DNA of 64,000 bases from Hexactinellida sp. DTS-2022 (GCA_028753945.1 JAPNXP010000003.1:3844001-3908000), one strand, 5' to 3'; shown: positions 10,250 to 22,154, counted from the first letter of the stretch. Made by a program: numbers and translations. The notes: generated by a model from the sequence alone, not told the origin.

Positions 10250-10560
10250 AACAAGTATGCTGAACACGAATTTCACATTTACAAATTTATAATATTAATA
10301 TTAATTCTTGTTGTTTACAAAAACAGGTAAACAAATTAAGCAAATTCAAAATGAACCTAGAGGCTAGCTTCCAATAGGTATTATAGGTAAACAAGTATGC
10401 TGAACACGAATTTCGCATTTATAAATTTATAATATTTATATTTATTATTGTTGTTGATAAAAATAGGTAAACAAATAATAAAAATTCAAAATTAACCTAG
10501 AAGTTAGCTTTCATCAGATTATTGGTAAACTAGTTAGAACTATGGAAAATGGTAGAAAGG
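10250..10560 (+). repeat. Triple-hairpin repeat, copy C (first part, partly duplicated)
   Basis: Two tandem versions of the block GGTAAACAAGTATGCTGAAC (about 10250 and 10385), each followed by a TTGTTGTT-type run. Interrupted by the TA-flanked MITE 10567-10807 and continued at 10810-10920. The preceding 10050-10240 is GC-richer unique sequence without recognisable coding or tRNA structure. Confidence 0.6.
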
Positions 10561-10566
10561 GATGTA

Positions 10567-10807
10567 CCGTATTTCCCCGAATAAGCGCCCCGGCGCTTAT
10601 TGTTTTCGTGGGCCAAAATTATCCTGAAATTTTTGTGAAAAATCCAGAATATAATATTTAGGTCGATTCTAATGGTTTCCACCAACAGTATACCTACCGA
10701 AGTTGCCAAAATCAATGGAATTACATTGCAGTGATCAACTAATGTGTATAAATTTTAACATTACAATGTCATTTTTATTGACCCGGCGCTTATTCGGGGA
10801 AATACGG
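10567..10807. mobile_element. pogo/Tigger-like MITE (CCGTATTTCCCCGAATAAG)
   Basis: The inverted ends CCGTATTTCCCCGAATAAG and CTTATTCGGGGAAATACGG are flanked by TA. 241 bp, non-coding. A decayed right end of the same family lies at about 25470-25541. Confidence 0.88.
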
Positions 10808-10809
10808 TA

Positions 10810-10925
10810 TATAACATCCTCCATGGTCGAAAGGGTGAGAGGTAAGGCCGCATAGCGGCCGTTAACTTGAGATGTGTAGCACCGATCCGTCACAAAGCGA
10901 CCGAATTCGAAGGGCTCGTTAAACA
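10810..10925 (+). repeat. Triple-hairpin repeat, copy C (hairpin end)
   Basis: Contains GGCCGCATAGCGGCC (10846-10860) followed by the GTAGCACC and CAAAGCGACCG hairpin blocks and GGGCTCGTTA, as in copies A and D. The middle and last hairpins are decayed by single changes. Confidence 0.65.
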
Positions 10926-11092
10926 TAAATCTTAGATTAATTGAAACTAAAAACGTAATACGCTTAATCTAACTCTTCAATCTGGTATCTTGTCTCTATT
11001 AGGCTGATTGTCCACATCTATTTCAGCTGAATTTATTGAACTCTTATGTTTATTTTATTTATTTTATTGTCTGTTGATAAGAATTTCAAGAG

Positions 11093-12268
11093 ATGGCCAC
11101 TGAGAAAGAAGAGGACTATTTCCTAAATCAGTTAGATACGGTTCGAGATAAGTTTATCAAAACTATCAAAGAATATCGAGAGGCGCTTGATACACGTGAA
11201 GGAGAAGTGTTGAATGAGCTGGAGCAGATCAAGAATATTTACAAGTGTCAGGACTCTGTCGATAAATTATATCGTTTAAGGAAGAAAGGTGCAGTGGGAG
11301 ATGATCAGGACATGAGAGAGTTAAAATCTGAAATCGATAATACTAGATCTAGGTTCAGGGATGTTATGTTGGAGTGGGATGAAAATCTGAAAGGAACGCT
11401 ATTGAAAACAGGTTTTATTCGTGTAGTGGCTGTCCCTGATTTCAAGAATAAAGGGAAACCTGTAATTATAGCTTGTAAACACAGTTATGAGACATCCGCT
11501 GCAACTGAAGTGTTCAGATATCCTCGTTCAATCGCAATCGACTCTTTTACGAATAATATCTTTATCTGCGACAATGGAAATGATCGAGTGCAAGTATTTG
11601 ATGAATCATTGAAATACTTGTTCAAAATCAGTGATAAACTAAAACAACCATTTGGTATTTGTATCAATCTTAATAACTTATACGTCACACAATCAGTTGC
11701 GAATACTCTCAGTATATATTGTACTGATGGAAGTTACATACATTCAGTTGGAGCGAAAGGCAATGGCAAACTTCAGTTTGACCATCCAAGAGGAGTTGAC
11801 GCTTTGAAAGAGAAAGATGCAATCTGCGTTTGTGACTGGGACAATAATCGTGTGCAATGTCTGGATTTGAATCTTGGATTTCGTTTCTTTATTTCGGGTA
11901 TTAACCATCCTTTCGACATCAAACTGACACAACAGGAACTTGTTGTGTTGGTTGAAGATAATCCTTGCCTTAGGTTTTATGATTATTCTTGTAATTTAAT
12001 TCGGATGATTATTTCTCGTGGAGATGAAGGGCAAGTGAATAGTTCATTTCAATTCTGTCTTGACATAGATTCTAACGTTTTTATGACGGATAAATTTGGG
12101 AAATTTGGGGTAATGATTTTCTCCAAAACAGGAGAGTTGTTGTGTAAATTCGGAGAAAGTGGAGAAGAAGAAGGAGAGTTTATTCAACCGGTAGGCATTG
12201 CAATAGACTACAAAGGAAGGATTATTGTAGGTTCTTCCAACTCTAAACGTTGTATTCAGATGTTTTAA
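11093..12268 (+). CDS. Coiled-coil NHL-repeat beta-propeller protein (TRIM-NHL-like, without RING or B-box)
   Basis: Single-exon 391-residue protein. Residues 1-100 are charged and helical (LDTVRDKFIKTIKEYREAL and LRKKGAVGDDQDMRELKSEI), consistent with a coiled coil. From about residue 135 to the end there are NHL-type blades: YPRSIAIDSFTNNIFICDNG with NDRVQVFD, HPRGVDALKEKDAICVCDWD with NNRVQCLD, and QPVGIAIDYKGRIIVG at the C-terminus. This is the C-terminal half of a TRIM-NHL protein such as TRIM2/3/71 or LIN-41, but RING and B-box are missing, so ubiquitin-ligase activity is not implied. NHL propellers bind RNA or protein partners. The ATG is the first in an open frame after an in-frame stop region. 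Repeats flank it on both sides. The family call is firm; the role is unknown. Confidence 0.85.
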   Translation: MATEKEEDYFLNQLDTVRDKFIKTIKEYREALDTREGEVLNELEQIKNIYKCQDSVDKLYRLRKKGAVGDDQDMRELKSEIDNTRSRFRDVMLEWDENLKGTLLKTGFIRVVAVPDFKNKGKPVIIACKHSYETSAATEVFRYPRSIAIDSFTNNIFICDNGNDRVQVFDESLKYLFKISDKLKQPFGICINLNNLYVTQSVANTLSIYCTDGSYIHSVGAKGNGKLQFDHPRGVDALKEKDAICVCDWDNNRVQCLDLNLGFRFFISGINHPFDIKLTQQELVVLVEDNPCLRFYDYSCNLIRMIISRGDEGQVNSSFQFCLDIDSNVFMTDKFGKFGVMIFSKTGELLCKFGESGEEEGEFIQPVGIAIDYKGRIIVGSSNSKRCIQMF

Positions 12269-14404
12269 TTCCTGCTATTAGAGTTTCATTTTTAGAATAT
12301 TTGTATAAAATTATTTATTATTTTAGTTACTAGTAATCTTGTGAATTTCCTTTTTGAACAACACGTATTTGTGATATAATATTTGTTATTTTATATGATG
12401 CTTATTTGTATTGAGTAAAAAGGAACAGTTATCTGTGTTACGGAACATATTGGCGATTGGAAGATGGTGGACATCTCCCGCGGAATATGTTGGTGATTAC
12501 ATATACATTGCTTCTTTCAGCATAATATGGATTATATTGTGGAGGTATTCCTTGGCCTTGATTTATCATTATAGGCTTGCATCAGTAATACTAATGCAAA
12601 GCATTTTATTGTCTTTTTGTTACATTTATCTACATGAGTGCAAAATCGGTCATTTGAAGAATTTGCAGGGTTGATTAAATCATGATTTTTATAAAATCAG
12701 ATTTTTCATGTTTTTATTTAAGTACGTATTTAAATATTAGTACCTATCTTGTTTCCTACATACCCTAGCAAGTTATTAACGCTAAGAGGTATTAATAAAA
12801 AATACCAGTAAGCAGTGGCGGCGCTAGCTCGGCGCCACTGGTGGGACATGTGGGGCACAGCCTACCTCAAGGCTCGACCCACACCATAAAAATTATTTTC
12901 CATTCTTATCCATTGTTATATCATTACTGATAACAAATACACTATCAAAATTTATTTATACTAATATTCGCACGAGTGATTGATTATATGTAGTTCCAAA
13001 TTGCGTAATATTGAATTCCTATACTGACTGAAATATGTGCGCCATAGAATCAAACCACAGAGTTTAAGCGCTGCATTTGAATCTTTATTTATTCAATACA
13101 ATATACTATGTACTAGTGTAAAACCGACGCCAGTTTCTAAATCAATTTCAGTGCATACTATAATAATTATTAGTCATTAAAGTTAAACCTAGACAATGAT
13201 TCGTGATTATTTTGCATTATTACTGTGCCGACTATACTATATAGTGGTCCAGTTCTAATCTTACTAATAGTACTACTTTGGCTAAACTTCCAGACCCTAG
13301 CCCTTCCCCACCCCCCCCACCCCCCCCCTCACGAATTACCAAGACTTAACGAATTTATTGATTTTGTACCCCTACACCCATTCAGTATTCGCCACAAGTG
13401 ACACTCTGGAGTTGTCACCTGTGTCAGATTAACATAAATTGAGACGAAGTTAGTTACATCTGGTCCCTGATGTCCTCCTATGAGCATTTTTACCAAAAAC
13501 ACACACTTTTTTAATTTTTTTTACAATTTTAATTAGTCAGCAATTCTCACCTTTTGGTGTGATAAGATTTAAAAAAATTACCCTTAGTCTAAATTCTTGA
13601 TAATTTGCTGCAACATTTCGCAATACTATTGATTCGTACCATCCATGAAGTACCAGGTACTTCATGGGTGTATCTTTCAAAATGGGACCCACCGCCTGGC
13701 TATGGTTCAAGTATCTGCCGATTGATCCCCCCCTGAGTCGTCCAGGAATGAAAGTGATTTACATTGGAATAATTTTAATTGCTCTAGAGGGATGAGTAAT
13801 TATCAGAATCAATTGAAACTTGAAACAGAGCTACTATATATAGATCTCAAAGCTGGCGGGGGAAAGTGAAAGTGAAAATTAATTGAATTTCATTTGAAAG
13901 TGAAATGGAAGTGGGTTTTTTAATTTTTTTCTATTTATACTTTTAGCCTACATCCAGGTTCGGGCTATAGCTATCATAGTTGTGTTGGGAGTGAATCTAT
14001 TTTTCAAATCTAACTGGCCTGGAGACCTCATACGAGGGGTAACTAAGCACATTTTTTGGAAAAAACTTACAACATGTTGTAGGTTGGCAGTATAAGTCTA
14101 ACTTCAAAGGGCTGTAATATTGAAAGTTTGTATTGTAATTGTGGAAATGTAGGTTCACTCCTAAGTGACATATGTTAACAGCTACAATATTAATTCCAGC
14201 CTTATTGCTAGCAAATAAAGACAGTTATGCTCCATAAACTTTTCTGAGCTTTGAAAAAATGACCTTTCACGATGACTAAGCCATTCCTAAACTTTCAACA
14301 GATTACTTATATGGAGCTCAGTTACTGGTAACTGAACTGCCATATAAGGAAGTTTTTGAATTCTAAAAGTACCATAACCTCAGGAATGAAATTTAGACAT
14401 AAAT
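12269..14404. other. 2.1 kb without a gene
   Basis: Mostly unique AT-rich sequence. A one-sided hAT-like end CAGTGGCGGCGCTAGC begins near 12813 (relative of 32369). A single copy of the 35-bp palindromic unit ACTGTGCCGACTATAC is at about 13225. A C-rich run is at about 13308-13330. The 87-codon open frame at 12411 lacks family resemblance and a normal start. Confidence 0.5.
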
Positions 14405-14632
14405 AATTAACAAATGGTTCTTGACTCCCTGAGGCGTTGGTGACTTGGCGAAAAAAAATCCAAAATTGCAGCCTGTGCCGACGCATATTCCTCTGGTGGC
14501 ACTATATTTTGATTGTGGTTTATTGATAGTGCCTCCAAAGGGACATGCTGTCGGCACAGGCTGCAATTTTTGGATTTTTTTTCGCCAAGTCACCAACGCC
14601 TCAGGGAGTCACGAACAATTTGTTAATTTGTC
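14405..14632. repeat. Foldback module of the composite repeat
   Basis: Near-perfect inverted repeat about 228 bp long. The inner core (14451-14582) has AAATTGCAGCCTGTGCCGAC and GTGGCACTATA on one side and the mirror image with GTCGGCACAGGCTGCAAT on the other. The same core recurs at 22262, 24720, 45599, 46207, 49290, 56554 and 59195. Here the arms extend outward with a distinct TTGACTCCCTGAGGCGTTGG sequence. Confidence 0.85.
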
Positions 14633-14849
14633 GAGTCACAAGGAAATGTAGATAAATTTGAAGTTTGTTTCTATCATAAACCATCTAGAGTTTAATGCCA
14701 TTCATTCATTATGTATTGATAATAAATTATATTATTAGTTATTTATTTTAGCAATGTTATCCACGGTGAGTGAGTTAAGTCAACAAATTCCTTATATTAT
14801 ATTCTTATATTTAATCCATTGTATAGTAATACTACAATTAAATAGAAGC

Positions 14850-16330
14850 CAGCTGGAATTTATAAGTTCAGGGCCGCCAAGAGGGGGGTGGCAGGGGGGA
14901 CAGTTGCCCCGGGGCCCGTGGGTCTAGGAGGGCCCGTAAAAATTCCTAAACAAAGTTATTAGTTTAAGAATGTAAGTATAATGTTACCGCCAAATGCTGC
15001 CTTCAGATAATAAAATTGAATAATATATAGTTAACTTAAACTTTAATTATAAAGAGATAAAGGAATCGTGTAAAATGAACATTTGGGTTTGGGAAAGGTT
15101 CCAGAGGGGCTTGTCAATGGAAATTGATCTCCGAAAAAACTGGTCCTAAGACCATTTTCCCTGGAATTTTGTTCCAGGATCAATTTTTGGGCCCAATTTT
15201 CCAGTGACAGACTTATTCATAAAAATTTTTGGGTCCCTATATGGCGACAAATCGCCTAGGCTACTATTCTAGTAAATACGGTAACTAAATAAACACTAAC
15301 CTCAGAGGGACCAATTTTCCACAGAAGGACCAGATTTCCATGAAAATTTGGTCCTCCCGGACCAATTTCCCAAGGGGACCAAATTTTTCGTGACAGGCGG
15401 GCACAGGCCCATCATTATTGTTTGCCCTGGGGCCCGAAAAACCTCTCGGCGGCCCTGTATAAGTTAAATCAATATAATTATCGCGAGTTGAATCAATAGA
15501 GTAAGATTTAACAAGTTAAATCAATATAATTATTACAAGTTGAAACAATAGAATTAGATTTAACAGTTTTACTGAATCTGAAGTGTGAGGAAACACAGGA
15601 GATTGGTACCCCAATTATTGCACAAACCTAGGCCAAATTGAACATTTGTGATTTGCCAAAAGGTGTAGAATTTAATTCTCTATCGAATGCATATAAATTG
15701 AATATTCGGGTACTATTTATTGTTTCTGTTTTAATTTTAAACAGGTGCAAAAATGTGTCCAAATAATGTAATAAAAAATCGTGACCCCAGGTGCACATCT
15801 GTAACCCATGAAACACATATCCTCAAAATTTGGGCTCTTAGTTAATAAAACTCTGTTCTGTGGACAGCATACGGAAGAATAATCGGTAACCAAAGCACTA
15901 AGATTAGAACTGGGCCACTATAGTCTAGTGTAGTCGGCACAGTAATAATAAAAATAAAGGAAGTGATTCCAATACTGGGCCACTATACTATAGTATAGTC
16001 GGCACAGTAAAAACCACTTCAGTTACCAGTAACTCAGCTCCATATAAGTATTTTGAACTTTCAAATGGTCGCTGCATCAAAAGTAAGGTCAGATTGATCT
16101 GAAATTTTCTGTGTAGCTATACTTTATAGGGTACTATCCAAAAATATTATAATCTCATTTTGACTGAGGAGTTCAGTTGGGCCTGTCAAAACAGGAACAA
16201 TAAGTAGTGCCCGAATATTCAATTTATATGCATTCGATAGAAAATTTAATTCTACACATTTTCACAGTGCACGAATTTCTAAATTGGTCTTCGTTTGTGC
16301 CACCAGGGCTCCACAACTTCAGCTCCGTCG
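14850..16330 (-). repeat. Composite repeat copy, reverse orientation
   Basis: Shares blocks with 44576-45850 and 48320-48760 in mirror order: AAGTTGAAACAATAGAATTAG, TCGAATGCATATAAATTGAA, CAGGTGCACATCTGTAACCC, TTAATAAAACTCTGTTCTG, then two 35-bp palindromic units (about 15914 and 15975). A hAT MITE (14879-15457) is inserted at its left end. No coding capacity. Confidence 0.75.
14879..15457. mobile_element. hAT MITE (CAGGGCCGCCAAG family)
   Basis: The ends CAGGGCCGCCAAGAGGGG and CTCTCGGCGGCCCTG are flanked by the exact duplication TATAAGTT (14871-14878 and 15458-15465). It is 579 bp and a sister of 8343-9130. The inside contains repeated GGACCAATTTTCC-type motifs in both orientations. Confidence 0.92.
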
Positions 16331-16599
16331 AGTTTATATTAATCCAACCTAACTAATGATTACTAAAAAACATAATAATTAATAAAGGTTACATAATCGA
16401 GTTTTACTAACCAAACCTATTCAAAATATATTGTGTACTTAACACATTTCAAATGATATAAATGTTTAATACATTAACATATTTTAACGGTTTTTATGAT
16501 GTGAAAATGAGTTGATGAGGTCACCTATTAGATTTTCAATGATGAATTCAGTAATATTCCTTTAAATATATATTCAGAATTGTAGTGTTTAGACTATTT

Positions 16600-17140
16600 A
16601 TCAAAAAGATCAAATTGATAATGAGATTATTAGCACTTAATTCTTTATATGATAATACACTCATTATCTCAAAGATTATTGAAGTTAGGCCTAGAAAATG
16701 TATTATCAATGAATAGGAAGTTACCAATTGCGGATAGATCAGTACTAGCATAGTTTACATAAATAGATAGTTTTTGAGTTATGGCTCATTTTAAGAAATA
16801 TACATTTCCCTGGCAACCGATGAATGTGTTAATTTCCATTTATAATTTCGATATATTTCATTCAACTAGTTATGGACATCCTCATGTTCCAATTTTGAAC
16901 ATTTATAACGCGTTTAACTATGTTAAAAGTAGGCTATAAAACACGAAAATTCCCACGAAAAATATCGATTAAGTAATCAAATGGTGATATATCATAATTC
17001 TAAAGGGTGTTATGTATGCCTTGATATCATGTTCCTAACTTCCTATACAATTATAATGCATTTCTCAGGTCTGTCAATAGTTATTGAGATAAAGATATGT
17101 TAGCTAATAATCAATGGACTTAAGTAATCCATGGTCCAGC
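16600..17140 (+). repeat. Internal copy of the 55393-56159 MITE
   Basis: Matches the inside of the CATGGCC-ended element at 55440-56120 over about 500 bp (shared GTATTATCAATGAATAGGAA, TTCCCTGGCAACCGA, TTATAATTTCGATATATTT). Recognisable terminal repeats are missing, so this copy is truncated or its ends have decayed. 16330-16600 shows nothing else. Confidence 0.7.
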
Positions 17141-17696
17141 AAAATCTACTCAGTAGTAAGGCTTTACATAACGAAGGTCACGATTGGATTATTCTCTGAT
17201 GAACATCAAATTGATGAATTGATCCTTATGCCACGTAACACCTCTACAAATGGGTCTTGACACCTTGAGGTGATGATGACATCGTCTATAAAATGTGTTT
17301 TCAAATTTTGTGAATTACAGTCGAAATCGGGTTTTTTTGCCCCCCAAAATGCACGACAAAAGGAGGCAAAAAAACCCAATAAGCAAAAAAACACGATGGA
17401 AAACACATTAAGATATCACATTTTTGCACGACAAAAGGAGGCAAAAAAAACCCAATAAGCAAAAAAACCCGTGGCAAAAAAACCCGATTTCGAATGGGCT
17501 GGTTGGTATTGGGTGAACTCCCAACACGCACATAAAAATGCTGACTCATCACCTCTTATATTCTACTGAAACTTGAATATCTCTGAAATGAACTGAGCTA
17601 AAGGGTTGCATTCCGCAACACCTTCCTGAAATAGTTTAACACCTTCATACTGATGATGACATTGCGAAGAAAACCCAAAATTGCAGCTGTGCTGAC

Positions 17697-18260
17697 CAGG
17701 GTTGGGTTCAAGTACAATTTACTTAAGTACTTCTGTAATTAAGTACATTTTCTGAGTACTTGTACTTGTACTTAAGTACTTTCACCATTTTTCCGTTGTA
17801 CTTGTACTTGTACTTAATTACTTTCCTCATTTTTCTAAAGTACTTGCACTTGTACTTGAGTACTTGTTACTCGTGACTTTTTTATCATTCAATATATTTC
17901 CAACACACATCATTGATGTTCCTCAAATCCCATCTCAAATAAAGTAGTGTTACTTAATACTTAGTATATTAGGAATTGTGTTCGTGTCAAGGACTACTGC
18001 TAAATCAATTAAATAGATTTGGATGATACTATATAAACTATGTATTTAGCAATTTCTACTATTAGTACGAGAGATTTATCATAAGAGCTTGGGAAGTACT
18101 TGTACTTGTACTTAAGTATTTTCCTAATTTTTTCATTGTACTTGTACTTGTACTTAAGTACTTTAAGTTACCTGTACTTGTACTTGTATTGTACTTGAAT
18201 ATCTGAAAAGTAGTAGTACTTGTACTTAAGTACTTTCAAATGTACTTGAACCCAACCCTG
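17697..18260. mobile_element. hAT MITE, second copy of the 1898-2574 family
   Basis: CAGGGTTGGGTTCAAGTAC ends with exact duplication GTGCTGAC (17689-17696 and 18261-18268). It is inserted into a foldback module, whose GTGCTGAC sequence supplied the target. 564 bp, opposite in orientation to the first copy. Confidence 0.93.
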
Positions 18261-19634
18261 GTGCTGACACCATTTTCCTTTGGAGGCACTATCAATTTAC
18301 CAATCATCAAAATATAGTTCCTCCAAAGCAGACCCGGGGCTGATTACTAGTGAGTTATTACGATAACGAATACTGTAAATGTTGTAATCGTAATCAACCC
18401 CAAGCCTAGGTTTGGGCTGATTTCTAGTGAATGATTACTATTACGATTACAATTACAGGGAATGTTGTAATCGTAATCAGCCCCAAGCCTGCTCCAGAGG
18501 AACATGTGTCGGAACATCTGTAATTTTTGATTTTTCTAATTGAAATCTTAGTTTTCAATTAGAAAATAGAAGCCTACTCGATCTCACAAGTTGAATCAAA
18601 ATAATTATTACAAGTTGAAACAATAGAATTAGGTTTTACAGTTTTACTGTATCTGAAGTGTGAGGAAATAGAGGATATTGGCACTCCAATTATGGCACAA
18701 ACCTTGGCCAATTGAACATTTGTGATTTTCCAAAAGCTGTAGAACTTAATTCTCTATTCAAATATGTAAATTTTATCAAGTTCACTACTAATCATTTCAT
18801 ATTATGTGCCATAATTAGCTTAATAGGTGTTAAAATTATTTGATCAAAAATCTTAATCCCAGGTGTAATTTAGACGGTCACTCCGCACCTACATGCCAAG
18901 TTTCAGTCAGTTATGAATAAAGGTGTTGCCAGGGCACCGTCTACGGAGAAATATAGGCAGTGATTTCAATACTGGCCCACTATACTATAGTATAGTCGGC
19001 ACTGTAATAAAAAAATTGCAGCCTGTGCCGAAGGTATTTCCCTTTGGAGGCACTACCTTTGTTGTTTTGCCTAACTACTAACTAGTGCCTCCAAAGGGAA
19101 ATATTTTTGTTAGACTAAGAGTGAAACAGTAAAGCATATATTATCTTATTACTGTGCCGACTATGCTATAGTATAGTGGCCCAGTTCTAATCTTACTGTT
19201 TTGGTTACCGATTATTAGTCCATAGATCTTCCACAGAACAGATTTTTATTAACTAAGAACTGAAATTTTCAGGATAGGTGTCTCATGGGTTACAGATGTG
19301 CACGTGGGCACACAATTTTTAATAACATTTCTTGGGTGACATTTTTACACCTGTTTAATGTTCCAACCGGAACCTTAAATGGTGATTGAATATTCAATTT
19401 ATATGCATTCGATAGATAAATTAATTATACGCCCTTTCACAGTGCACGAATCTTCAAATTCCGCTAGTTTGTGCCACAATTGGGTCGAAAATCTCCTTTG
19501 TTTACTAACACTTCAGTTCATTTGAAAGTGTTAAATCTAATTCTATTGATTCAACTTGTGACTTCATGTAGGCTTCTATTTTCTAATTGAAAACTATGAT
19601 TCTACATTCCATAACGACAGATTAAGTGAATATA

Positions 19635-19808
19635 CAGTCAACATCCGGTAACTCGAATGCCCGTTAACTCGAACATTCGTTATCTCGAACGAATTTTCAT
19701 TTCCCCTTAGTCAACATCCGGTAACTCGAATGCCCGTTAACTCGAACATTCTTTATCTCGAACGGATTTTTCATTCCCCTGAGGGTTCGAGTTACCGGAT
19801 GTTGACTG
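19635..19808. mobile_element. pogo/Tigger-like MITE (CAGTCAACATCCGGTAACTCG)
   Basis: The ends CAGTCAACATCCGG and CCGGATGTTGACTG are flanked by TA. The left arm is tandemly repeated inside (GTAACTCGAATGCCCGTTAA occurs twice). A smaller relative is at 33423-33506. Confidence 0.88.
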
Positions 19809-20554
19809 TATTTCATTTTGCAAGAATACTCTTGTACTTTTAATATACTGACTTAATTAAATTAAAATTAATTCAGTCTGTATTTAACATATAGAGATGC
19901 TTCCAATTTGTTTATACATCGAGTGTGCGGAATTGAAATTTGGTAGCCAAATTCATCTAAATTACTGTTTATTACAAATAATTGAACTCAATAAATTTAA
20001 GTTGACATTGAAATAGGTGTTATAAATTATTTATTAATAATTATAATAATTATCTATGCTAATTTGCTAAATTCGATTAATCTCAGGGATGATTACAAGA
20101 TAGAAACAAAATTCCAATTTATCAATTGATCTTTATGCCACGTACCACCTCTACAGTGGGTCTTGACCCCTTGAGGTGATGATGACTTTGTCAAAAAATG
20201 TGTTTTTTGAATTTTGTGAATTATAATTCGAATGGGTTGGTTTTGGTATTGGGTAAACACCCAACACGCACATAAAAAATGCTGACTCTTCACCTTTTAT
20301 ATTCTACTGAAACTTGAATATGTCTAAAATGAAGTAAGCTAAAAGGAAACTTCCACCACTCCAAAGGGTCGTTGCCTTCAGAAACACATTTCTGAATTGG
20401 TTTAACACCTTCGTAATGATGATGATGATGATGATAAGGCGATTTGGTGCAGTGCATGATGACTTCAAGCACATATTAGTAACAGTGTGTTATTTAAGCA
20501 AATTCGTTTGCGCACGACCTTTAAAAACCCATAGTTGCATTATTCGTAACGTAT

Positions 20555-20705
20555 AACGTATATATGGTACCATTATACGATATGTGAACGTATAATGCCA
20601 TCATACATTAACGTATAATCACCATACAACGTATAACGTATAACGATTTTAACGTATATATGGTCCATTATACGCTCCCCGAACGTATAACGTATAAACG
20701 TATAA
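20555..20705. repeat. AACGTATA-rich repeat
   Basis: Dense short units AACGTATAACGTATA and ATTATACGTT in both senses. A reverse-complement copy with the same order of variants is at 32862-33005, about 12 kb away. It may be a small dispersed element rather than a simple microsatellite. No gene in 20460-21020. Confidence 0.7.
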
Positions 20706-21019
20706 AAACCAATAAAAGTAGTGAAGTTATTTTAACTTTGAAAGATATTTTTGTTATATATGGCCAACCAGAAACATTACAACATAACCAGGTCCAGAAT
20801 TTACTAGTAAGGTAAAACCTTATTATACAGATCTGATTAATTCTGCTGATTCTTACCTTTTGACAACCTCTCTTACTGGAATATCCTTTGAAAAGATCAA
20901 AATTATAAGCCTTATTTTATTTATTATTTATGTTCTGACTAAAATGCTAAGTGATCAGATGATTTGATTTGTGTTGAATTCTATTAATGCTCCAACTCAA
21001 ATCGATTTAATAGTAAGCA

Positions 21020-21480
21020 AGTCTTCTATTAGGAATTCAAGAATTTCGTTCAAGCTCTTAAAATCGACAATCGCTCGACTACTGCGTATCATCCTCAAGC
21101 TAACGGCTTAGTCGAAGCTCATAATAAAGTCTTAAAAGGTAATTTTGATATTATGCACATAGTTAAATCTTGACAAAAATTATAGCTCAGTTTGGACAAG
21201 ATTGGACATCAATTATTCAACCTACTGTCTTAAAGATGAATTCCACTCTTAAGCGTTCCATTGGAACAAACCCTTTCAATATCATGTTTGGAAGAGAATC
21301 TCCATATATTAATCTACTTGAGTATGTCCAGTTTCCTATTAAAGAAAATTTCGAAATTGAAGACAAACTAGATGATGCACAAACCACAAATAACTTTCAT
21401 GATCGTATGGACAGTCAGATTCTTGAATTTAATAAAGAAATGGAAGATTCATGGGATGCGGCTCGTGAAAGTATTTGATG
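21020..21480 (+). pseudogene. Retroelement integrase fossil (Ty3/Gypsy-like)
   Basis: Fragment of an LTR-type integrase core. The plus strand reads TTAYHPQANGLVEAHNKVLK, the conserved region around the last catalytic glutamate, followed by a stretch with SIGTNPFNIMFGRESPY that is typical of the segment after the core. No reverse transcriptase, protease or LTR is recognisable nearby. It is a broken remnant and, from its AT-rich drift, looks older than the element at 60-64 kb. Confidence 0.75.
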
Positions 21481-21556
21481 AGAAGGTGCATGAAAAGAGG
21501 ATATTTTCGAGGATTGAATGACGAAATTGTTATACGTATATTATCACTTTATCAGG

Positions 21557-21640
21557 GTTGCCAACCCTCCCGCTTTTTGCCTTTTTTCTCCCATCCTCCC
21601 GACCTCCCTCAAACTTTTCAAACTCCCACTTTTTTGGCAA
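21557..21640 (+). mobile_element. Left end of the CAGGGTTGCCAACC hAT family
   Basis: Starts CAGGGTTGCCAACCCTCCCG and continues with TTCAAACTCCCACTTTTTTG; matches the right end of the 27982-28849 element in reverse. Only one terminus is present. Confidence 0.6.
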
Positions 21641-21681
21641 TTGTTTCTATAATTATTTGTATGATATATTAATATAATAAC

Positions 21682-22150
21682 ACGAGTGTAAAGTTAGCAG
21701 CGAGAAATTTAGCACACTATAAGACACTATACGTCAGGAACCAACCGGTCAATCTAGATGCCAGTTGTATTATTATAATACTAACCTAGGTACTTTTTGT
21801 CAATTTAATTTAATCCTGATCTGCCACCTGTGTGGCATACAGTGACTTTGCAAAAAATGTTATAATTTTTCCAAAAATTTCAAATTCTTAAAATCGAGCA
21901 CAGTTTGGCACGCCATTTTTGTGTATCTCCAGTATATGCAGAACTGCCATTTGGAATATAGTAATACTAGCCTAGGTACTTTCTGTCAATTTAATTTTAT
22001 CTTGTTCTGACACCTGTGTGGCATACAGACTGATACAGTGACTTTTTAATAATCGTTATAATTTTCCAAAAAGCTTCAAATTATTAAAATCGAGCACAGT
22101 TTGGCATGGCACTTTAGAATTATTTAATCAGTTAATATTTACATTTGAAT
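21682..22150 (+). mobile_element. Non-coding relative of the MULE terminus, with internal tandem duplication
   Basis: Begins ACGAGTGTAAAGTTAGCAGC, nearly identical to the terminus of the MULE at 49453. It contains a direct duplication: the block CTAGGTACTTTTTGTCAATT to GAGCACAGTTTGGCA at about 21785-21912 recurs at about 21972-22105. No mirror terminus found before the composite-repeat piece at 22155, so the copy may be truncated. Confidence 0.6.
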
Positions 22151-22154
22151 ATGA

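Larger units (their letters stand above)
17204..20460. repeat. Mosaic of composite-repeat blocks
   Basis: Contains, in order: the block CCTTATGCCAC to ACCTCTTATATTC (17204-17640); the foldback module interrupted by a hAT MITE (17672-18530); block GAAACAATAGAATTAG reversed (18590-18970); two palindromic units (about 18973 and 19143); half a foldback module (19013-19105); block A forward (19190-19610); a pogo-like MITE (19635-19808); and another TTATGCCACGTACCACCTC block (20110-20460). Local duplication of a GACAAAAGGAGGCAAAAAAAC unit occurs near 17350-17460. It appears to be at least two copies of the composite element, partly inverted. No gene. Confidence 0.7.

Noticed and set aside
12411-12674. 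87-codon open frame with hydrophobic segments
   Set aside because: Starts at TTG, no family resemblance, AT-rich composition alone gives such hydrophobic translations.
17206-17552. Overlapping open frames rich in FFxLLGFF text
   Set aside because: They arise from the local GACAAAAGGAGG tandem duplication within the composite repeat.
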